A DNA stretch of 64,000 nt, taken from the NCBI RefSeq assembly GCF_034421375.1, contig NZ_CP139779.1:2790001-2854000 (forward strand). The letters are read 5' to 3'. Shown piece after piece: positions 1 to 8,030 of the stretch (positions are counted from its first letter, which is position 1; each line of letters starts with the position of its first letter). The stretch comes from Microbacterium invictum (GTDB lineage: Bacteria > Actinomycetota > Actinomycetes > Actinomycetales > Microbacteriaceae). The notes beneath the pieces are model-generated. The model was not told where the DNA came from. It did no database searches and was given only the letters and a program-made list of their open reading frames with translations. The position numbers were made by a program, and so were the translations under genes.

Positions 1-511
1 CCCGCGGGCGGCGACCGTATCGATGCCCATCGCCATCGCCCTGCGCGCCGTGCCCATCGTCACCACGGCACCCCTGGTCATCCTGCTTCTGGGGCGCGGG
101 CCCGTCGGTGCGATCTCGCTCGTGGCTCTCATGGTCTTCTTCCCCACGCTCATCGCGTGCCTGGAGGGCCTCCGTCAGGCGCCCGGCCAGGCCCTCGATG
201 TGCTGCGCAGCTACGGCGCACCCGCGCGCGTGCAGCTCGTGCGCGTGCGGATCCCCGCGATGCTGCCGGCGTTCTTCGCCGCCGCCCGCATGAGCGTGCC
301 CGCCGCGGTGCTCGCCGTCACCGTCGTGGAGTGGCTCGCGATCGGCGCCGGCGTCGGCGCCGCGATGGCTCTTGCCGCCTCGCAGTCGGGCTACGACCTG
401 CTCGCCGTCGCGGTCGTCGCCGTCACCGCGCTCTCCGCGCTCGGGTACGCCCTGGTCGGGGTGGTCGAGTCGCGGGTGCTCCGCGTGTACGCCCCGGAGC
501 AGCAGGCGTGA
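1..511 (+). CDS. ABC transporter permease (SsuC/TauC type), 3' part
   Basis: This is the C-terminal part of a membrane permease for a binding-protein-dependent importer. The frame is open to the window edge, and the first residues (PRAATVSMPIAIALRAVPIV) already lie inside the conserved domain, so the start is upstream. About four hydrophobic segments are visible. The cytoplasmic EAA-type loop, which contacts the ATPase, is recognisable around LRSYGAPARVQLVRVRIPAMLPAFF. The family imports sulfonates, nitrate, thiamine precursors and similar solutes, and the substrate cannot be told from this fragment. The stop overlaps the next gene by 4 bp. Confidence 0.8.
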   Translation, partial: PRAATVSMPIAIALRAVPIVTTAPLVILLLGRGPVGAISLVALMVFFPTLIACLEGLRQAPGQALDVLRSYGAPARVQLVRVRIPAMLPAFFAAARMSVPAAVLAVTVVEWLAIGAGVGAAMALAASQSGYDLLAVAVVAVTALSALGYALVGVVESRVLRVYAPEQQA

Positions 512-1611
512 GCAGCCAGGCGGCCTTCGCCATCCCCGGCGACCTCGACACCGTCACCGGCGGCTACCTGTACGAGAAGCGCCTGCTCCTGGGCCTCCGC
601 GAGATCGGCGTCGACACCGCGCATGTGGAACTGGCGGCCTCCTTCCCCGATCCTTCCGACGAGGAGGTGGATGCCGCGCTGGCGACCCTCCAGCAGGTCG
701 ATCCGCGCCATCCACTCATCCTCGACGGCTTCGTGTTCGGGGCCATGCCCACGGCGGCGCTCGCGCGCGTGCGCGCCCCGATCGTCGGCGTCGTCCACCA
801 CCCGCTCGCCCACGAGGAGGGCCTGACGCCGGAGCGGCGGGAGTACCTGTTCACCAACGAGCGCGACAATCTGCGCCTCGCCGCCGCCGTGCTCGTGCCG
901 AGCCCGCACACCGCGCGCATCCTCATCGACGAGTACGGCGCCCACCCGAGCATGATCACGGTCGCGCGGCCGGGCACCGATCCCGTGCCGGGAGCGCGGC
1001 GCGACACGGAGCCGCCGCTCATCCTGTCGGTGGGGATCCAGCATCCGCGGAAGGGCCACGACGTGCTCCTCCGGGCACTCGCACGGCTGACCGACCTCGA
1101 CTGGCGGGCCGAGATCGTCGGGACGCCGTGGGATGAGGAGTACGCCGCTGCGCTGCCGAGGCTGCGCGACGACCTCGGGCTCGCGGAGCGCGTGCATCTC
1201 GCCGGGGGGATCGGCGACGCCGCGCTCGACAAGCTCTGGGCGCAGGCGTCGGTGTTCGCCCTCGCCACCCGCTACGAGGGGTACGGCCTGGTGTTCGACG
1301 AGGCCCTCGCGTGGGGGCTGCCGATCGTGTCGTGCCGCACCGGCGCGGTGCCCGAGACGGTCCCCGCCGACGCCGGCATGCTCGTCCCGCCCGGCGATCC
1401 CGAGGCCTTCGCGGCGGCCCTCCGTTCCGTGCTCGCCGATCACGACCAGCGCGAACGGATGACGCGTGCGGCGCGCGCCGCGGGCGCCGCACTGCCGTCG
1501 TGGCTCGACACCGCCCGCACCGCACAGCGCGTGCTGGATTCCGTCACCCGTCGTTCACCCACCCCACGCCCGCCGTTCATCGACACGGGGGCGGCGAAAC
1601 CCGAGCATTGA
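508..1611 (+). CDS. GT4-family glycosyltransferase
   Basis: A 367-residue retaining glycosyltransferase with the GT-B fold, probably using a nucleotide sugar and acting on the cytoplasmic side. The GTG start at 508 overlaps the preceding stop (GTGA). The N-terminal half has the acceptor-side Rossmann domain. The C-terminal donor domain starts near PPLILSVGIQHPRKG and contains the E-x7-E element in YEGYGLVFDEALAWG, typical of GT4. No signal peptide or membrane segment is seen. It is translationally coupled to the ABC permease, which is an unusual partner. A second GT4 follows after 42 bp. The acceptor and sugar are unknown. Confidence 0.85.
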   Translation: MSSQAAFAIPGDLDTVTGGYLYEKRLLLGLREIGVDTAHVELAASFPDPSDEEVDAALATLQQVDPRHPLILDGFVFGAMPTAALARVRAPIVGVVHHPLAHEEGLTPERREYLFTNERDNLRLAAAVLVPSPHTARILIDEYGAHPSMITVARPGTDPVPGARRDTEPPLILSVGIQHPRKGHDVLLRALARLTDLDWRAEIVGTPWDEEYAAALPRLRDDLGLAERVHLAGGIGDAALDKLWAQASVFALATRYEGYGLVFDEALAWGLPIVSCRTGAVPETVPADAGMLVPPGDPEAFAAALRSVLADHDQRERMTRAARAAGAALPSWLDTARTAQRVLDSVTRRSPTPRPPFIDTGAAKPEH

Positions 1612-1653
1612 CCAACCGTCGTCTGACGGCTCGGATCGATGAGAGGCGCCACG

Positions 1654-2847
1654 ATGACCGCACCCCTGCGCGTTCTGTCGCTGTACGAAGGGTTCTTCGC
1701 CGGAGGCGCACGGGTGCTCCATACCGATGTCGTCGCGGGGCTTCACGCCGGCGGGCAGAGCCATCGCGTTCTGTCGATCGCATCGCGCGCGCGGCGCGAG
1801 GCGACGGTGCAGCGGATGGGCGACGACCCGCGCTGCCGTCGCCTCGTCGACGCGGGCGTCGAGGTGCGGAGCCTCGGGCGGACCGCCGGCGACCAGCCAC
1901 TCGCACCCGAGACGTTCGGCCCGCGCCACCTGCGGCGGGCGGCGACCATGATCGCCCAGGCCGACGTCGTGGTGTCGCTCAAAGAGCAGCCGCTCGGCCT
2001 GCTGCTCGCCCTCCGCGACCGCGGGATGATGCCCGACGTGCCGGTCGCCGTCTGTCTGCACCGCTCCGACCCGGCGCATGCCGGCGCGGCCCGCGAGTGG
2101 CTCGCCGAGGCGGCGTGGAGCGGGCTCGTATCGACCGCGATCTCCTGCGCGGACTCGACCCGCGACGCCTACCGCGACGTCGTCGGCGAGGGGATCGACG
2201 CACGGGTGGTGCCGAACGGCATCGACACCGAGAGGTTCCGCCCCGGCACCGCGCGGGAACGCGCGGCGATCCGGCGGTCGCTCGGAATCCCCGCCGACGC
2301 ACCCGTCGTGCTCTTCGCCGCACGGTTCGACGCGATGAAGAACCCCGGGCTGTTCCTCCGCGCGGTGGCGGCGCACGCGCGGCACCGGCACCACACCCGC
2401 TATCTACTGTGCGGGGCGGGGATGTCGGCGGACAACCCCGCTCTCCGCGCGGCGATCGCGGAGGCCGGGGTTCCGGCATCCGCCCGGATCCATCTGCTCG
2501 GGATCCGCGACGACATGCCGGCCCTGCACCGGATCGCCGACATCGTGGCGCTCACGAGCGCCTTCGGCGAGGCGTCGCCGCTGTGCCTCATCGAGGGTGC
2601 GGCGTCGGGCGCGACGCCGGTCACGACAGCGGTGGGCGACGCCGCGCGTGTCGTCGAGGGATTCGGAATCGTCACCGCACACGACTCGGTGTCGATCGCG
2701 GGGGCGTGGGACGCGGTGCTCGCCGAGCGGCCGGCGTTCCGGCGCCTGGCTCTCGCGGCACGGCCGCGGCTCTCGCGCGAGCGGATGGTCCAGGAGTACC
2801 GCCTCGCAATCGAGAGCCTTGCGGTGCGGGTGCCGCTGGCGGCCTAA
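1654..2847 (+). CDS. GT4-family glycosyltransferase
   Basis: A 397-residue GT-B fold glycosyltransferase. I chose ATG 1654 because a GAGAGG ribosome-binding site ends 7 nt before it; an in-frame ATG at 1639 overlaps that site. The nucleotide-sugar domain begins at PVVLFAARFDAMKNPGLFL and ends with the acidic element AFGEASPLCLIEGAASG. It probably forms an operon with the GT4 gene upstream. Its TAA stop interlocks with the stop of the convergent oleD gene, and no terminator hairpin lies between them. The acceptor is unknown. Confidence 0.85.
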   Translation: MTAPLRVLSLYEGFFAGGARVLHTDVVAGLHAGGQSHRVLSIASRARREATVQRMGDDPRCRRLVDAGVEVRSLGRTAGDQPLAPETFGPRHLRRAATMIAQADVVVSLKEQPLGLLLALRDRGMMPDVPVAVCLHRSDPAHAGAAREWLAEAAWSGLVSTAISCADSTRDAYRDVVGEGIDARVVPNGIDTERFRPGTARERAAIRRSLGIPADAPVVLFAARFDAMKNPGLFLRAVAAHARHRHHTRYLLCGAGMSADNPALRAAIAEAGVPASARIHLLGIRDDMPALHRIADIVALTSAFGEASPLCLIEGAASGATPVTTAVGDAARVVEGFGIVTAHDSVSIAGAWDAVLAERPAFRRLALAARPRLSRERMVQEYRLAIESLAVRVPLAA

Positions 2848-3809
2848 CGGTAGTGCTCGGCGAGACGCGCGAGGCCCTCGTCGATCGACACCGTCGGCGC
2901 CCACGCGAGCGCTGCGCGGGTCTCGCGCTGGTCGAACCAGTGCGCGGTGGAGAGCTGTTCGGCGAGGAACCGGGTCATCGGCGGCTCGTCCTCGCCCGGC
3001 CTCACTGCCCAGATGCGTTCGATGACCGATCCGGCCGTGCGCGCGAGCGACGCCGGAACGCTCCACCGTGGCGGAGCGGCGCCGGCGGCCAGGCAGATGC
3101 CAGCGAGAAGCTCGCCGACGGCGCGGGGCTCGCCGTTGGTGAGCACGAACGCGCGTCCGTGCGCGTGCTCGGCGCGGGCGAGGGCTGCGGTGATGCCCGT
3201 CGCGGCGTTGTCGATGTAGGTGGAGTCGATGAGGGCGGTGCCGCCGTTCAGCAGTGGCAGTCGCCCCGCGCGCGCCCGCGCGACGATGCGCTCGACGAGC
3301 TGCGGGTCACCCGGCCCCCACACCAGGTGCGGGCGGATCGCGACGACGGATATTCCGGCGCCGTCGCGCGAGAGGGCGAGGAGCTCGCCGGCGGCCTTGG
3401 TGCGGGCGTAGTCGCCGCGCGCCTGCTCGGGTGAGGCGGGCTCGGCTCCGACCCCGGCGAGCGCCGCTCCCGCGTGGGCGACCGACGGCGACGAGACGAA
3501 GACGAACCGCGAGACCCCGGCGCGCTCGGCGGCATCCAGGATCGTGCGGGTGCCCCCGACGTTCACCGCCTCGAACTCGCGCGGGTCGCCCGCGAGCGAC
3601 ACCTTCGCGGCGAGGTGGATGATCCCGTCCACTCCGTCGAGCGCGCGCGCCGCGGCATCCGGATCCGTCACCGACCCCAGGATGTCGTCGGCTCCCGCGA
3701 CACCGGAGGGGCGGCGCTGGAGGGTGCGCACCTCGTGTCCGGCGGCGACGAGGTCGGCCGCGACGGCGCCGCCGAGGAAGCCGGATGCTCCGGTGACGGC
3801 GACCCTCAC
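2844..3809 (-). CDS. oleD: OleD: NAD(P)-dependent 2-alkyl-3-ketoacid reductase
   Basis: A 321-residue extended short-chain dehydrogenase that reduces the 2-alkyl-3-keto acid made by OleA to the 3-hydroxy acid, the second step of long-chain olefin synthesis. The nucleotide-binding motif TGASGFLG is at residues 6-13, and the catalytic Tyr134 and Lys138 are in GDYARTKAAG. The assignment rests on its place directly behind oleA and oleBC; alone it would be called an NAD-dependent epimerase. The GTG start at 3809 overlaps the oleBC stop (GTGA), so the two are translationally coupled. The longer open frame upstream is only a shadow of oleBC. Confidence 0.85.
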   Translation of the reverse strand: MRVAVTGASGFLGGAVAADLVAAGHEVRTLQRRPSGVAGADDILGSVTDPDAAARALDGVDGIIHLAAKVSLAGDPREFEAVNVGGTRTILDAAERAGVSRFVFVSSPSVAHAGAALAGVGAEPASPEQARGDYARTKAAGELLALSRDGAGISVVAIRPHLVWGPGDPQLVERIVARARAGRLPLLNGGTALIDSTYIDNAATGITAALARAEHAHGRAFVLTNGEPRAVGELLAGICLAAGAAPPRWSVPASLARTAGSVIERIWAVRPGEDEPPMTRFLAEQLSTAHWFDQRETRAALAWAPTVSIDEGLARLAEHYR

Positions 3810-6499
3810 GGCGCCGTCGGCCTCTCGCCGGCGAGCACGCGCTCGGCCCAGCCCGACAGACGGGTGCGGTCGATCTTGGAGTTGTGACGGATGTCGGTCG
3901 GAAGCGCCGGCACGGCGAGCACCGCGACGAGCGGAGTGTCGGTGGCGGCACGGATGCGGGCCGCGAGCTCGGGAGAGGCGAGGCCCGGGGCTTTCGCGGT
4001 CGGCGACGTCTCGATCACCGCGACCGCCTGCCGGAGTCCGTGCGGACCCACGCCGACCACCGCGGCCCGGCGGACGCCGTCGACCCTCTCGACCTGCTGC
4101 TCGGGGCCCACGGGGGCGAGCGGACCGTCGGCCGTGACGAGCACGTGCGGCACGCGCCCCTCGACCCAGAGGCGCCCCTCGGCGTCGAGGTGCCCGACAT
4201 CGCCGGTGCGGTGCCAGCGTCCGCCGTCGTCGGGGACCCCGCGGGCGGCCTCGCGGTCGGTGAGCCAGAGACGGTCGTAGTGGTCCTTCAGGTGGGGCGC
4301 CGACACGAGGATCTCGCCGAGCACGCCGGGTGCCTCGCTCGGATTTCCGGTGGCGCGGCCATCGGCGTCGAGGGCGCTGATGCGGATGCGGTTCCCGCCG
4401 ATCGGGCTGCCGACGCAGACCCCGGCGTCGGGAGCGTCCGCTGCGGCGCGGATCCCCTCGAGGGTGATGTCGGTGACGAGAAGGCACTCGGTCATGCCGT
4501 ACGGGGTGTGCGCGGTCGCATTCGGCATGACGCGCGCGGCGGCGGCGAGCAGCGCTTCGCTGATCGGCGCCCCCGTGGAGAGGAAGGTCTGTACGCCGGC
4601 GAGCGCGGCGCGGTCGTCGGCGGTGAGGGCATCGGCGGTGGCGACGACGTTGAGGATCGCCGCCGGCGAGAGGAACACGATGCGCGCCTCCGAGGCGCGG
4701 ACCGCGGCGGCGACCGCCGAGGCGGTGAGCGTGCGGGGCGCCGATACGTCCATGTCGGGGGTCACCGAGAGGGTGCCGAGGGCGGGGCCCAGGAGGGCGA
4801 AGGGGGCGAACCCCGTGACGAGGCCGGTGCCCGACGAGACGTCGAAGTGCGCGGCGAGGATGTCGCGGAGCGCCGACAGCTGCCGATGGGTGTACGCGAC
4901 GCCCTTGGCCGGGCCCGTGGACCCGGAGGTGAAGAGGATGGCGGCGGGGTCGTCCGGGCCGGGGATCGGGGGGAGGTCGGCTGCGGCACCGGCGCGCGTG
5001 ACGTCGGCGAGGCTGTAGCGGATGCCGAGGGCCCGGGCGGTCACGGCAGGCAGCGTCGGCACCGAGATGCGCAGTCCCGGCCACCCCAGCACCCGAGCGG
5101 CGGTGAGACCGGGGAGTTCGCCGATGACGACGTCGGGCCAGGCACCGCGCACCGCGCGAGTGAGGCCCTTCAGCCCGAGACCGGCGTCGGCGACGACGAC
5201 GACTGCGCCGACGCGCAGGCACGCGTAGATGATCGCCGTCAGGGTGGGCCCGGGCGGTACGAGGAGTGAGACGCGGTCGCCCGCGCGCACACCGAGGGCG
5301 GTGAGTCCCGCGGCGAGGGTGCGCACGCGGTCATCCAGCTGCCGCCAGCTCACCCGGCGGGTGGCGCCGGTCGCGCCCATCTCGATGACGGCCGTCGCGT
5401 CGTCGTCGCGGCGGGCCTCGAGGCGCTCCCAGAGCGGGGTCCACGCCGCATCCGCCTCTCTGTTGGCCTCGGCCACGACCACCACACTCACAGAATCACG
5501 CGAACTCCCCACTCGTCCTTCGGAGAAGTGTGACTCTGGCGAGAATCTGTGGGGTTCGGCGAGCCAGGTCAGCACCGCGGCGGCGTAGTCGCGGTCTTCG
5601 GCGATGAGGTGCCCGGCGCCTTCGAAGCGGTGGACGTGGGCCTGTGGCATCCGCTCGATGAGGTCGTCGAGATACCGGTCGCCGAAGATCGGGTCGCGGG
5701 GTCCCCAGAGCATCAGGGCGGGCACCGTCAGGCGGGTGACGCCGTCGGCGATCCGCTGCAGCTCCGCGAAGCTCTCGTGGCGGGCATCGACGGGGATGTC
5801 GGCGACGAAACCGCCGATCGCGCGGCGACGGTCGGCGGTGGCGTACGGCGCGCGGAATGCCGCCTTCGCCTCGGGGCTCAGCGCCGGGGCGGCGAGGGCG
5901 AGGGTGGTGTCGAGGAACGCCGTCGTCTGCACGGTCGAGGCGGCGAGCACGCCGCGGGCACCCGCGAGCCGGAGCGGAGCGGGGATCGGCACCCCCGCGG
6001 GGTGGTGCACGGCGGTGTTCAGCAGGGTGACTCCGGCGAGGAGCTCGGGGTGGTCGACCGCCCAGCCCAACGAGATCACGCCGCCCCAGTCGTGGCCGAG
6101 CGTGACGACCGGGCCATCGAGTTCGAGCGCGTCGGTGAGGGCGGCGAGGTCGCGGATGCGCTGGGCCAGCGGGCGCACGACGTCGGTGCGCTCGGAGAAG
6201 CCCATGTCGAGCTGGTCGACGGCGATGACCCGCCAGGCGGGCTCGCCGGCCTCCGCGGCCGCCACCGAGCGGGCGACGATGCTCCGCCACAGGTACGACC
6301 AGGTCGGGTTGCCGTGCACGGCGAGGATCGTCCCCTGCGGGGCGACGCCCCTCCGGTCGAGCTCGGGGCCGGTGTCGAGGACGTGCCAGGTGCGCGTCAT
6401 CCCCGCGTCGACCCCGGTGCCGGGAACGGCCACCAGGCGCGAGAAGCCGGGGTCGAGTCCGGGAAGGCCTTCGGGGGGCAACGCTGCCGGTGAGGTCAC
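3806..6499 (-). CDS. oleBC: OleBC fusion: beta-lactone decarboxylase and beta-lactone synthetase
   Basis: An 897-residue fusion of two enzymes that are separate in most Gram-negatives and fused in actinobacteria such as Micrococcus luteus. Residues 1-315 are an alpha/beta hydrolase of the haloalkane-dehalogenase type (OleB): oxyanion motif HGNPTW 62-67, nucleophile Asp137 in HDWGG, acid near Asp269 and His297. A linker of about 30 residues follows. Residues 345-897 are an acyl-AMP-ligase fold (OleC): ILFTSGSTGPAKG 521-533, YGMTE 667-671, HRTGDVG 763-769 and Lys875. OleC forms a cis-olefin precursor beta-lactone with ATP, and OleB removes CO2 to give the alkene. It starts with GTG 7 bp after oleA. 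Confidence 0.9.
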   Translation of the reverse strand: MTSPAALPPEGLPGLDPGFSRLVAVPGTGVDAGMTRTWHVLDTGPELDRRGVAPQGTILAVHGNPTWSYLWRSIVARSVAAAEAGEPAWRVIAVDQLDMGFSERTDVVRPLAQRIRDLAALTDALELDGPVVTLGHDWGGVISLGWAVDHPELLAGVTLLNTAVHHPAGVPIPAPLRLAGARGVLAASTVQTTAFLDTTLALAAPALSPEAKAAFRAPYATADRRRAIGGFVADIPVDARHESFAELQRIADGVTRLTVPALMLWGPRDPIFGDRYLDDLIERMPQAHVHRFEGAGHLIAEDRDYAAAVLTWLAEPHRFSPESHFSEGRVGSSRDSVSVVVVAEANREADAAWTPLWERLEARRDDDATAVIEMGATGATRRVSWRQLDDRVRTLAAGLTALGVRAGDRVSLLVPPGPTLTAIIYACLRVGAVVVVADAGLGLKGLTRAVRGAWPDVVIGELPGLTAARVLGWPGLRISVPTLPAVTARALGIRYSLADVTRAGAAADLPPIPGPDDPAAILFTSGSTGPAKGVAYTHRQLSALRDILAAHFDVSSGTGLVTGFAPFALLGPALGTLSVTPDMDVSAPRTLTASAVAAAVRASEARIVFLSPAAILNVVATADALTADDRAALAGVQTFLSTGAPISEALLAAAARVMPNATAHTPYGMTECLLVTDITLEGIRAAADAPDAGVCVGSPIGGNRIRISALDADGRATGNPSEAPGVLGEILVSAPHLKDHYDRLWLTDREAARGVPDDGGRWHRTGDVGHLDAEGRLWVEGRVPHVLVTADGPLAPVGPEQQVERVDGVRRAAVVGVGPHGLRQAVAVIETSPTAKAPGLASPELAARIRAATDTPLVAVLAVPALPTDIRHNSKIDRTRLSGWAERVLAGERPTAP
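5489..5551. repeat. Imperfect palindrome in the OleB-OleC linker
   Basis: The arms CACAGAATCACGC (5489-5501) and GCGAGAATCTGTG (5539-5551) pair with two mismatches, and further partial pairing continues inward. The element lies exactly in the DNA coding for the linker between the two enzyme domains. Confidence 0.45.
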
Positions 6500-6506
6500 C
6501 GGTCCG

Positions 6507-7529
6507 TCACCAGGCCAGTTCCATCATCGCGGTGTTCAGCCCCGAGCCGACGCCCATGAGCAGCACGCGGTCGCCACGGTTGAGCGAGGACTGCTGCTCG
6601 ACGAGCGTGATCGGGATCGATGCCGGCCCGACGTTCCCGTAGCGGTCGTAGGTGACCGGCACGCGCTCGGGGTCGAGCTTGGCGGCCTTCACGATCGAGT
6701 TCGTATGCACCGAAGAGACCTGGTGGGTGATGTAGCGGTCCATGCCCGCCCACTTCCACTCGGGGTCCGCCTCTTTCCACGCCGACACGACGAGGTTGAG
6801 GCCCCCCTTCAGCAGCGCCTTGGCGTCGGTGAACATGCCGTCGACGCTCCCGACGCACAGCTCGTGGAACTGCGTGGCGGCCCGGGTCACCCCACCGAGG
6901 AGGCGGTGCCCCTCGGGGTGCTCATCGGTGCGGCCCAGCACCGCCGCCGCCGAGCCCGAACCCAGGGTGAGGGAGGCGAACTCGCTCATGAATCCGTCAC
7001 GGTCGGCGTTGGAGTTCACGAGGCGGTTGATGGTATTGACCTGGATCTCGTCGGCGTCTTCGCCGTTGACGACGATGGCGTAGCGGATCTGGCCCGACTC
7101 GATCATCCCGGCGGCGAGGCTCATGCCGTTGACGAACCCGAGGCAGGCGTTGGCGACGTCGAAGTTGATCGCCGAGGTGGGAAGGCCGAGTCCGTGATGC
7201 AGCCGCACCGCCACCGAGGGCTCGAGGTGCTTGCGGGTCACCGAGGTGTTGATGAGGAGGCCGACCTCGCCGGGCTCGACACCGGCCTCGGCGAGCGCCT
7301 TTGCGCCGGCGGCGATCGTGGCCTCATCGCTGGATTCGCCCGGACCCCAGTTTCGGCGTTCGTTCACCCCGGCGACCCGGCGCAGGAGCCCGGGCTTCAG
7401 ACGCAGGCGGGCGAGCGCATCGGTGAGACGGTCTTCGATGTCGTCGGACGTCGTCACGCGGCTCGGCAGCACGCTCGCCACCGACAGCAACGACACGTTG
7501 CTGAACCGGGTGGTCGCATTTCCGGCCAC
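6507..7529 (-). CDS. oleA: OleA: acyl-CoA head-to-head Claisen condensing enzyme (thiolase fold)
   Basis: A 340-residue member of the ketoacyl-synthase III superfamily that condenses two fatty acyl-CoAs to a 2-alkyl-3-keto acid, the committed step of olefin synthesis. The catalytic Cys129 is in VANACLGF, His269 in YITHQVSSVH and Asn299 in YGNVGP, spaced as in KAS III/OleA. The immediate oleBC-oleD neighbours favour OleA over FabH. I chose GTG 7529 because a GGAGG site lies 4 nt upstream; the same frame stays open further 5' only across the divergent DUF3140 gene. First gene of the oleA-oleBC-oleD operon. Confidence 0.9.
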   Translation of the reverse strand: MAGNATTRFSNVSLLSVASVLPSRVTTSDDIEDRLTDALARLRLKPGLLRRVAGVNERRNWGPGESSDEATIAAGAKALAEAGVEPGEVGLLINTSVTRKHLEPSVAVRLHHGLGLPTSAINFDVANACLGFVNGMSLAAGMIESGQIRYAIVVNGEDADEIQVNTINRLVNSNADRDGFMSEFASLTLGSGSAAAVLGRTDEHPEGHRLLGGVTRAATQFHELCVGSVDGMFTDAKALLKGGLNLVVSAWKEADPEWKWAGMDRYITHQVSSVHTNSIVKAAKLDPERVPVTYDRYGNVGPASIPITLVEQQSSLNRGDRVLLMGVGSGLNTAMMELAW

Positions 7530-7632
7530 GAATCCTCCGTTCGACGGGCTCGAGCACGCCCGCCGCTGAAACCAGAAGTCTACGCGGGCCGTATACGCAC
7601 CCTGGCATGCAGCTCCCAGGAACCGGCGCGGG

Positions 7633-7659
7633 GTTGCATGTTCAACGGCGGGATGCAAC
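7633..7659. promoter_or_regulatory. Inverted repeat between oleA and the DUF3140 gene
   Basis: GTTGCAT-N13-ATGCAAC is a perfect 7-bp inverted repeat in the 168-bp divergent intergenic region. It could be an operator for the ole operon, but no regulator gene is adjacent. A TAGACT hexamer on the minus strand (7577-7582) is a possible oleA -10 box. Confidence 0.35.
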
Positions 7660-7685
7660 GGGTTCATTCCCGGCGCACAGCGACC

Positions 7686-7691
7686 CACAAT
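7686..7691 (+). promoter_or_regulatory. Candidate -10 box for a leaderless transcript
   Basis: CACAAT ends 6 nt before the ATG of the DUF3140 gene. No ribosome-binding site precedes that start, so the mRNA may begin at or next to the start codon. Confidence 0.35.
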
Positions 7692-7697
7692 CTCGCC

Positions 7698-8030
7698 ATG
7701 GATGACGACGAGCAGAAGAAGATCGCGGATGACTTCGCCGAGGCCGTGAACATGACGCCGAAACAGCTCGAGGATTGGCTCGACACCGATGAGTCGAAGG
7801 ACGTCGGGCAGAAGGACGGCGGCGGTGAATCCACGGGTCACGCCTCGGGTCGGCGGATCGTGAAGATCCTCCGGAAGAAGAAGGCCGATCTCACCGAGAG
7901 CGACTACGCCCATATGAAGAAGGTGTCGGGGTACGTCTCGAGGCATTCATCACAGCGTCCGAGCGGCGATGTGACCGACACCCCCTGGCGCTACTCGCTC
8001 ATGAACTGGGGCCACGATCCGAAGAAGTGA
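7698..8030 (+). CDS. DUF3140 family protein
   Basis: A 110-residue, highly charged soluble protein that matches the DUF3140 family through most of its length: AVNMTPKQLEDWL, VGQKDGGGEST, GRRIVKILRKKKADL and the C-terminal RYSLMNWGHDP. The function is unknown; a small basic protein of this kind has been suggested to bind DNA, but no catalytic residues are seen here. It is probably monocistronic. Its last 32 bp overlap the 3' end of the convergent phosphodiesterase gene. Confidence 0.85.
   Translation: MDDDEQKKIADDFAEAVNMTPKQLEDWLDTDESKDVGQKDGGGESTGHASGRRIVKILRKKKADLTESDYAHMKKVSGYVSRHSSQRPSGDVTDTPWRYSLMNWGHDPKK

Noticed and set aside
5604-7697. Long plus-strand extension upstream of the DUF3140 gene
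   Set aside because: It is antisense to oleBC and oleA; only the last 110 codons, from ATG 7698, match a protein family.
7530-7946. N-terminal extension of OleA
   Set aside because: The frame stays open, but it is antisense to the DUF3140 gene and lacks similarity to the family. GTG 7529 has a good ribosome-binding site.
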